DNA of 64,000 nt from Nostoc sp. B(2019) (GTDB lineage: Bacteria; Cyanobacteriota; Cyanobacteriia; Cyanobacteriales; Nostocaceae): contig NZ_WVID01000005.1 in the NCBI RefSeq assembly GCF_010091925.1, positions 244,430 to 308,429 of the forward strand, written 5' to 3'. The notes beneath the pieces are model-generated. The model had not been told where the DNA came from. It did not search any database and saw only the letters and a program-made list of their open reading frames with translations. Numbering within the stretch: the stretch's first letter is position 1; the number at the start of each line of letters is the position of its first letter. Shown one piece after another: positions 58,288 through 64,000 of this stretch. Made by a program: the position numbers and the translations under genes.

Positions 58288-59571
58288 TTAACTAAATATG
58301 GCATAAGTAGCTTTTCCCTGCTGCTTAGCTCGGTACATAGCAATATCAGCATCTCGTAGCAAACTTGCTGGCTCCTCATAATGATTAAAACTCAAAGCAA
58401 TACCAATGCTGGCTGTAGTAGATACTTGATATCCATTCAGGCTAAGCGGTATTCTTAAAGCGTCTTGAATACGTTTGGCAACATTAGTAGCGTCGGTAAC
58501 GTCTTTAATATCCTCTAAAAGAACAGTAAACTCATCGCCACCAAATCGCGCTACAGTGTCGCCACTGCGTAAGCATGACTCTAAGCGTCGGGCAATCTCA
58601 ACCAAAAAATTATCACCCATTGTATGCCCAAAACGATCATTAATCTCCTTAAAACCATCTAAATCCAAAAACAACACCGCAAAATAATAATCATTTTTGC
58701 GTTTGCTACGCTCAATTGCTTGCTTGAGCCTATCCAAGAATAAAACGCGATTAGGTAATGCTGTTAACCCATCATAAAATGCATTACGGAGGAGTTGCGC
58801 CTCTGTTTGCTTACGTTTAGTGATTTCTTGAAAAATTAAAACTGCACCAGTAATGTTGCCATTATGGTCGCGGATGGGTGCAACATTATCCCCAATCGGT
58901 ATTTCTGTGCCATCTCTAGCAATCAGCGTACAATTTTCTGGTAAATTCAAAACCTCGCCTGCTTCTATTGCGTCTGTAGCTAGATTTTTAATTGTTTCTT
59001 CCACATTTTTGTTAACCAAGCTGACGACTTCTATTAAATCTTTACCAAATGCTTCATCTTGCTTCCAACCAGTAAGGTTTTCTGCTATGGGATTCATCAT
59101 TTGAATACAACCATTGGCATACGTTACAACTACTGCACAACCCATACTGTTAATAATTGCTATGAGCCTCTGTTTTTCTTCCAGTAATCTCTTTTCAATC
59201 TGGTGTTTGTACAGAGCCATTTCTACTGCAATATGTAAGTCTCTTTCAACAAATGGTTTAGTAATGTAACTGAAAGGCTCGCTTGGTCGCTTTCGATGTA
59301 ATTTTGTATATTCTGAATGCTCTGTTAAATATAATACAGGCACATGAAAATGATTCTGAATAATATCCGCTGTCTGCTCACCATCAATTTCACCAGTCAG
59401 ACAGATATCAATTAATACTAAATTTGGATTAGTCTCAGCTACTTTTTTTATTGCTTCTTCACCAGAATGAGTGGTTTCTGGAACAGAATAACCTAACTTT
59501 TGTAAACTTTTTCTGATATTTGAGGCTATGATCTTTTCATCCTCAACAACTAGGATTTTGCGTGCGAACAT
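58288..59571 (-). CDS. REC-PAS-GGDEF diguanylate cyclase
   Basis: A 427-residue signalling protein. A receiver domain (about 1-120) has the phospho-Asp in LVLIDICLTG. A PAS domain (about 135-255, AIINSMGCAVVVTYANG, ending in PAC-type GAVLIFQEITKRK) follows. The GGDEF domain (about 265-425) has intact RFGGDEF and the inhibitory RxxD site (RSGD) five residues upstream. It should make cyclic di-GMP from GTP, controlled by phosphorylation and feedback inhibition. No EAL domain or sensor kinase is adjacent. Confidence 0.94.
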   Translation of the reverse strand: MFARKILVVEDEKIIASNIRKSLQKLGYSVPETTHSGEEAIKKVAETNPNLVLIDICLTGEIDGEQTADIIQNHFHVPVLYLTEHSEYTKLHRKRPSEPFSYITKPFVERDLHIAVEMALYKHQIEKRLLEEKQRLIAIINSMGCAVVVTYANGCIQMMNPIAENLTGWKQDEAFGKDLIEVVSLVNKNVEETIKNLATDAIEAGEVLNLPENCTLIARDGTEIPIGDNVAPIRDHNGNITGAVLIFQEITKRKQTEAQLLRNAFYDGLTALPNRVLFLDRLKQAIERSKRKNDYYFAVLFLDLDGFKEINDRFGHTMGDNFLVEIARRLESCLRSGDTVARFGGDEFTVLLEDIKDVTDATNVAKRIQDALRIPLSLNGYQVSTTASIGIALSFNHYEEPASLLRDADIAMYRAKQQGKATYAIFS

Positions 59572-60522
59572 GTTACAATAACCTGTTTGCTAAGGTTAAG
59601 ATGCTGTTGTCCGTATCAATTAAATGCGAAAGTCAATATTATTATAATAGTCAATCTCTAATTTCATGTCTCCTTGCCTGACGAAAATACTGAACGAATG
59701 ATCAAATAGTATATTATTTACCTATTATAGTCTGTGTGTTTGGTAAATTTTATCTGATTAGTCTATACAGTTAATATCAAGTTATTAACGTTGAATTGAA
59801 ATTGCGGTAAAATTACCAGTTATTAAAGTCTAATTTTTAAGAATATGCAATAGTTGTTTTCTCAAAAATTACAAGCGAATGTGGTAATTACTTAAAAATA
59901 TTTTCAGCTTAAACGTTAATAAAATAACAGTACAACTCTTACGTAGTATAGATAAAATCTGTATGTAAATGGTGCAGGTACTCAGAAAATTGAATTCTTA
60001 GTACTGCTAAATTGATGATATATTTTTTACCAAGCTTTCTGAATAGTCTTATATAGATTGCCTTTTAAATTACAAGAATAAAACCTAAAGTTGTATTGCT
60101 AGAAACTAGTTTTTAGTATAAAAAAATGCTTACAACAAGTAAGCATATATAAATAAACGGCAATAGTTAACAAATAGTCAACAGTCAAAAACCCTTGTAT
60201 CATTGGCTTTTAAATATAAGCTAGTGACTTTATCACATATATGTTTATTTACGCCCAGTTACTTAGAAAGTATCTATCACTTATGTGCAAGACTCAACCA
60301 CAAATCCTGATATTTTAAAAGATGCAATTTAAATGTATATCAGTAAATAACATAATTTTTTTAGCTTTTGAGAACGAGCGAGTACAAGGGAGAAAATAAA
60401 GACAGGAGAATGGAGTGATGGAAGGAAAGATTCTCTTTATTTAGATACTCCTCCTCTCCAGATAAATCCACTCTCCCCGCTTGCTGGTGGGTCTAGTTTA
60501 AGAAGAAAAGCACGCTTAGGCT
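59572..60522. other. 950-bp AT-rich intergenic region
   Basis: No gene can be supported. A small hairpin (ATGCTTAC-AACAA-GTAAGCAT) lies at 60126-60146, flanked by AT-rich sequence. The right end (60370-60480) is purine-rich, then pyrimidine-rich. The region might hide a small RNA, but there is no recognisable one. Confidence 0.5.
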
Positions 60523-60891
60523 TCAGAGGTCGGATTTAGTTCTAGTCAGTTCAATGCTAATTTTGCCGCTAAAGTCTGGAATCGGTGCGGCGGGTTTGCT
60601 CAAAATAACTTGGACTTGTGTCACACGATCGCACCCTTGGAGAATAGAATCTGCGATCGTGGCTACTAACCTTTCCACCAAAGCAAACTTGGATGTTTTT
60701 ACCAGATTTTGTACCAAACTAATGACGCCGCGATAATCTAGAGTATCTGCGATCGCGTCTGTCTTAGCAGCAGTGGAGATATCTAGCCATAACTTTACAT
60801 CCACCTCAAACCATTGCCCTAAAACTTGTTCTTCTGGCAAATAACCAGTATAGCCATAGCAGCGAATCCCCGTTAAATGAATGCAGTCCAT
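60523..60891 (-). CDS. folB: Dihydroneopterin aldolase
   Basis: A 122-residue enzyme of folate synthesis that cleaves dihydroneopterin. Typical segments are IHLTGIRCYGYTGYLPEEQVLGQ with Tyr and Glu of the pterin site, LDYRGVISLVQNLV, and LVERLVATIADSIL, with Lys in VILSKPAAPIPD as catalytic base. The ATG at 60891 is chosen because the longer frame adds 35 non-homologous residues and the family length is about 120. It is divergent from menD. Confidence 0.93.
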   Translation of the reverse strand: MDCIHLTGIRCYGYTGYLPEEQVLGQWFEVDVKLWLDISTAAKTDAIADTLDYRGVISLVQNLVKTSKFALVERLVATIADSILQGCDRVTQVQVILSKPAAPIPDFSGKISIELTRTKSDL

Positions 60892-61090
60892 AAGAATTTG
60901 AGTGCGAATTTTATATCTTGCAGAAAGTGTAGCCAGTCGTGTGAGATAATTTCCTGACTTGAAAAACCAGCGCGTTGCTCTGAGAACTAGAGTCATGGCA
61001 ACTGGCTTAACTTTCCAAGACGGATTTTAAATGGAAATATCCTAAACAAAATCTAAAATTTAAGATTGTTTTATAGCTCTGTGGGATTTG

Positions 61091-62854
61091 ATGCTAATCG
61101 CCTTTAGGAATGTTAATCAACTTTGGGCTTATATCTTAACGGAGACGCTAAGACACCTGGGATTAACTTGTGTCGTCATTTGTCCCGGTTCTCGCTCCAC
61201 ACCTCTAGCAGTTGCCTTTGCCCAGCAAGTACCTGACATTGAAGCGATTTCCATTCTCGATGAACGCTCCGCCGCCTTTTTTGCCTTGGGACAAGCTAAA
61301 GCAAGCGGGCGTCCTGTGGCACTACTTTGTACCTCTGGTACAGCAGGGGCGAACTTTTACCCAGCAGTAATTGAAGCCTCATATAGTCGTGTACCACTGT
61401 TGGTATTAACCGCCGATAGACCACAGGAATTGCGAGATTGCCACTCTGGACAAACTATAGACCAATGTAAATTATATGGCGATTACCCAAACTGGCAAGC
61501 AGAGTTAGCCTTACCTTCCCCAGACATGGGAATGCTCGCTTATCTACGGCAAACAGTAATTCATGGGTGGGAGCGAGCGCAAACCCCTAGCAAGGGGCCA
61601 GTACATCTAAATATTCCCTTTCGCGATCCTCTTGCACCGATTCCTGATGTAGAGACGTTTCATGAAACGTCTCTACAATTATTGCAGTCACAGTTTCAAC
61701 CAGAAGATTTTTTTGCCGGAGTAGCAAGCACCAGCCAATTCTCTATTCCCAATTTCCAATTCCCCATTCCCCAAGAATGGCTAAAATGCGATCGCGGTAT
61801 CATCATCGCCGGTGTTGCTCAACCGCAGCAGCCACAAGAGTATTGTAAAGCGATCGCGCAACTTTCCCAAACCCTCAAATGGCCCGTACTAGCAGAAGGG
61901 CTATCCCCAGTCAGAAATTATGCTGACCTCAACCCCTATTTAATTTCCACCTACGACCTGATTTTGCGAAATCAGCAATTAGCAAAGCAGTTAGTACCCG
62001 AAATAGTTATTCAGGTAGGTGAATTGCCCACAAGTAAAGAACTACGCAACTGGATAGATGCAACCCAACCGCGACGCTGGGTAATTGATAACAGTAATCA
62101 AAATCTTGACCCTTTGCATGGGAGAACGACACATTTACGGATGTCTGTAGAAGACATAAAGGCAGAGGAGAAAAAGATAAATTTTTCTTCAGACTATTTG
62201 CAGAAATGGTGTGATGCGGAAGTTAAGGTCAGGTTAATTGTTGACCAGACTATGGGGAAAATAGATGAAATAATTGAGAGTAAAGCAGCTTGGTTAATTT
62301 CTCAGATTTTACCGCCAGAAACGCCTCTGTTTATCGCTAACAGTATGCCTGTGCGGGATGTGGAATATTTCTGGAAACCGAATAATTTAGGAGTGCGATC
62401 GTACTTTAACCGGGGCGCAAATGGCATTGATGGCACATTATCCACAGCTTTGGGAATTGCCCATCGCCATCAAAGTAGCGTGATGTTAACCGGAGATTTA
62501 GCTCTGTTGCATGACACCAATGGTTTTTTAATCCGCAATAAGTTTGTCGGACATCTGACGATTGTATTAATCAACAACAATGGTGGGGGAATTTTTGAAA
62601 TGTTACCAATTGCCAAATTTGACCCACCATTTGAAGAATTTTTTGGTACTCCCCAGGATATTGATTTTGCTCAGTTATGCGCTACTTACAATGTGCAGCA
62701 TGAATTGATTACTTCTTGGCAGCAGTTGCAGCAAAGATTAAACCCGCTCCCAACCACAGGAATTCGGGTTTTAGAGTTGCAGACAAATCGTAAAGCTGAT
62801 GCCAAATGGCGACAGGATAATTTAAATAACTTTGCCAGAGATATTGCAATTTAA
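61091..62854 (+). CDS. menD: SEPHCHC synthase (menaquinone/phylloquinone pathway)
   Basis: A 587-residue thiamine-diphosphate enzyme that joins isochorismate and 2-oxoglutarate, here for phylloquinone of photosystem I. The N-terminal VICPGSRSTPLAVAFAQ, LDERSAAFFALGQAKASGRP and the ThDP motif GDLALLHDTNG ... NNNGGGIF are diagnostic. Two segments look repeat-derived: residues about 187-196 (DVETFHETS) are encoded by a 28-base palindrome, and residues about 217-230 (QFSIPNFQFPIPQE) by a CCCAATTTCCAATTCCCC repeat. Both fall in a surface region between domains, so function is probably kept. Confidence 0.95.
   Translation: MLIAFRNVNQLWAYILTETLRHLGLTCVVICPGSRSTPLAVAFAQQVPDIEAISILDERSAAFFALGQAKASGRPVALLCTSGTAGANFYPAVIEASYSRVPLLVLTADRPQELRDCHSGQTIDQCKLYGDYPNWQAELALPSPDMGMLAYLRQTVIHGWERAQTPSKGPVHLNIPFRDPLAPIPDVETFHETSLQLLQSQFQPEDFFAGVASTSQFSIPNFQFPIPQEWLKCDRGIIIAGVAQPQQPQEYCKAIAQLSQTLKWPVLAEGLSPVRNYADLNPYLISTYDLILRNQQLAKQLVPEIVIQVGELPTSKELRNWIDATQPRRWVIDNSNQNLDPLHGRTTHLRMSVEDIKAEEKKINFSSDYLQKWCDAEVKVRLIVDQTMGKIDEIIESKAAWLISQILPPETPLFIANSMPVRDVEYFWKPNNLGVRSYFNRGANGIDGTLSTALGIAHRHQSSVMLTGDLALLHDTNGFLIRNKFVGHLTIVLINNNGGGIFEMLPIAKFDPPFEEFFGTPQDIDFAQLCATYNVQHELITSWQQLQQRLNPLPTTGIRVLELQTNRKADAKWRQDNLNNFARDIAI
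61649..61676. repeat. 28-bp perfect palindrome inside menD
   Basis: The arms GTAGAGACGTTTCA and TGAAACGTCTCTAC are exact reverse complements without spacer. GTAGAGACGT...ACGTCTCTAC palindromes are a dispersed family in cyanobacterial genomes; this copy sits in frame in the coding sequence. Confidence 0.85.
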
Positions 62855-62909
62855 CTATATTGTAAGTGAAGATAATAATTCAGAGTTAGTAAATTACAAT
62901 AAATAAGTC

Positions 62910-63092
62910 ATGATAGATGAAAGAATTTTGATTGGAAAGACAGTTGAAGAAGCTACTGAATATGTAAAAGGCAACGGTTACGAATTGTTTATAGTGCAAG
63001 ACAAGTGGATGGTACAAAATCCACTTACTAGAGGAGTGTATGTAGTTGTAGTGGATAACAAAGTAACTAAGCTTAAAGATGTTCGTCATTAA
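62910..63092 (+). CDS. I78-like small peptidase inhibitor
   Basis: A 60-residue protein with the sequence order GKTVEEATEYVKGNGYELFIV, a central strand and VYVVVVDNKVTKL. This follows the pattern of the I78/potato-inhibitor-I-like family (GKTxxEAxxxIxxxGY ... VxVxVDxxGxV). No signal peptide is present, so it would act inside the cell. It lies 56 bases after menD in the same direction. The family call is moderately sure because of the short length. Confidence 0.65.
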   Translation: MIDERILIGKTVEEATEYVKGNGYELFIVQDKWMVQNPLTRGVYVVVVDNKVTKLKDVRH

Positions 63093-63204
63093 GGTTGAGG
63101 CACAATAGCTAGACATTCTGAAGTTAAAGCTGATCTGGGTGATTGAACCACAACTAAGACAATCAGTGGGGACAATCACACGTTTTGCAAGTATTGAAAA
63201 AGAA

Positions 63205-63873
63205 TTAAGCAAAACCACCATCCAGCCTTGCTCTTAGGGCGCAAATATAAAGAATAGCTGGAATAACTCTTTTATAACTAGGGCCAGCCAACTGCCATAC
63301 TGTGAATAATCCTGCACCTATCCAACCAACTGGCCCGATAATGACAGCTATTGCACTTGACATTGTTGTGTAAGCAACAAAGGGTAAAGTAATCCCTATT
63401 ACTCCGGTAAGTGTACCTAATGTTGTTGAAGCCAGTAAGTAAATACCAAAACCAGACAATTGAGCGCCTGTCAAAGCAAGAAAAATACTAGTACTTCCTA
63501 ATAATTCACCTCCTTTATCAAATTGTGATGCTGTTTTTTGTAACTGCTGTTCCATTTCTCGCTTTTGTTCTGGTGTCATTTTCTCCAACATTGTTTCCAT
63601 AACCTTCTGTGCAATTTTGACCTCCATTCCATTAGCAGACTCATATTTACTACATTTGATTTTTAACTTTTTAGCAGCCCGCCTAACTATTTTTTGATAA
63701 CTTGGATGATCATCAAATATTTCATTAAATACATAACTGGCAGGATCTTGACTCTTCTCACATAGACGATCAATGATAGAATCGGCTGTTGGTTGTGATG
63801 CCTTTAGAATCTCTGCCAATGCTTTCCTCTCCTCAAATGAGGCACGATTTAGTAAATTTTTAAGGTCATCCAT
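63205..63873 (-). CDS. YaaW/UPF0174-family protein
   Basis: A 222-residue protein of the YaaW (UPF0174) type. The N-terminal helical region contains MDDLKNLLNRASFEERKALAEIL. A middle region (VFNEIFDDHPSYQKIVRRAAKKLKI) follows, then two hydrophobic segments (about 120-180: LGTLTGVIGITLPFVAYTT, SSAIAVIIGPVGWIGAGLF) and the family-typical ending SYKRVIPAILYICALRARL. The role is unknown; hydrophobic segments suggest membrane association. I use the ATG at 63873; the longer frame adds 23 residues without family character. Confidence 0.82.
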   Translation of the reverse strand: MDDLKNLLNRASFEERKALAEILKASQPTADSIIDRLCEKSQDPASYVFNEIFDDHPSYQKIVRRAAKKLKIKCSKYESANGMEVKIAQKVMETMLEKMTPEQKREMEQQLQKTASQFDKGGELLGSTSIFLALTGAQLSGFGIYLLASTTLGTLTGVIGITLPFVAYTTMSSAIAVIIGPVGWIGAGLFTVWQLAGPSYKRVIPAILYICALRARLDGGFA

Positions 63874-64000
63874 ATATTTAAATCCTTTTACTGAGAAAAA
63901 AATCATAATAATAGTATTCCCCGCAGGGTTAGCGCATCTCAAATGCTATTGACAAGCGAATTTAGAGATATCATTATATTGGGATAAACAAGCAGCAAGA

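Overview
The window reads as chromosome of a filamentous, probably heterocyst-forming cyanobacterium (Nostoc/Anabaena type). Evidence: a photosystem I psaK gene, menD, cobH and a PEP-CTERM protein; a CcbP-type calcium-binding protein; an SLH-porin next to a znuA/znuC/smtB/znuB block; many copies of the cyanobacterial octamer GCGATCGC; and several Nostoc-type short dispersed repeats, some lying inside genes. No rRNA, CRISPR array or complete insertion sequence is visible. One tRNA (Phe, GAA) is present.

1-20.7 kb is an accessory biosynthetic region. Four adjoining reading frames encode an iterative polyketide synthase of the polyunsaturated-fatty-acid / heterocyst-glycolipid type: KS-AT, ACP, KR-DH, and KS-CLF-DH-DH. 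They are followed by a glycine-amidinotransferase-like enzyme, an ACP with an unusual N-terminal segment, an unrecognised all-helical protein with an Asp-rich motif, an amidase-signature enzyme, a GT39-like membrane glycosyltransferase and a GT1-like glycosyltransferase. A convergent ABC exporter and two orphan NarL-type regulators follow. The simplest reading is a pathway for a guanidino- or amidino-modified, glycosylated polyketide lipid; no known product could be matched. The ACP and KR-DH frames meet at a run of nine A residues where a -1 shift would fuse them.

24-28.1 kb and 44-49.3 kb carry metal homeostasis genes: a lone metal-binding lipoprotein, a COG0523 metallochaperone GTPase, a znuA/znuC/znuB uptake system with an SmtB-type repressor inside it, and an SLH-porin. 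Zur-like palindromes precede three metal genes and one small gene at 34.5 kb.

28.2-31.7 kb is a TetR-controlled detoxification-type operon (hydrolase, GST, flavin-binding protein, DJ-1/PfpI protein). Its GST gene is broken by a 17-bp tandem duplication.

31.8-41 kb is mostly housekeeping: SufE, PsaK, DapB, CobH, a TPM-domain protein and small membrane proteins. Uma2-family genes and remnants are scattered through the window.

40.9-43.4 kb holds an EACC1-like protein translationally coupled to a caspase / EF-hand-like / sulfatase-modifying-factor (C-type-lectin fold) protein. The last about 110 bp of the latter have the layout of a diversity-generating-retroelement variable region. No reverse transcriptase or template repeat is in the window. 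Together with the biosynthetic cluster this is the most interesting part.

49.4-64 kb holds a PEP-CTERM protein, a nucleoside salvage group (nucleoside hydrolase, cytosine-deaminase-like enzyme, ribokinase), a CrtISO-like oxidoreductase, CcbP, an acetyltransferase, a patatin with an insert, a REC-PAS-GGDEF protein, FolB, MenD, a small I78-like inhibitor and a YaaW-family protein.
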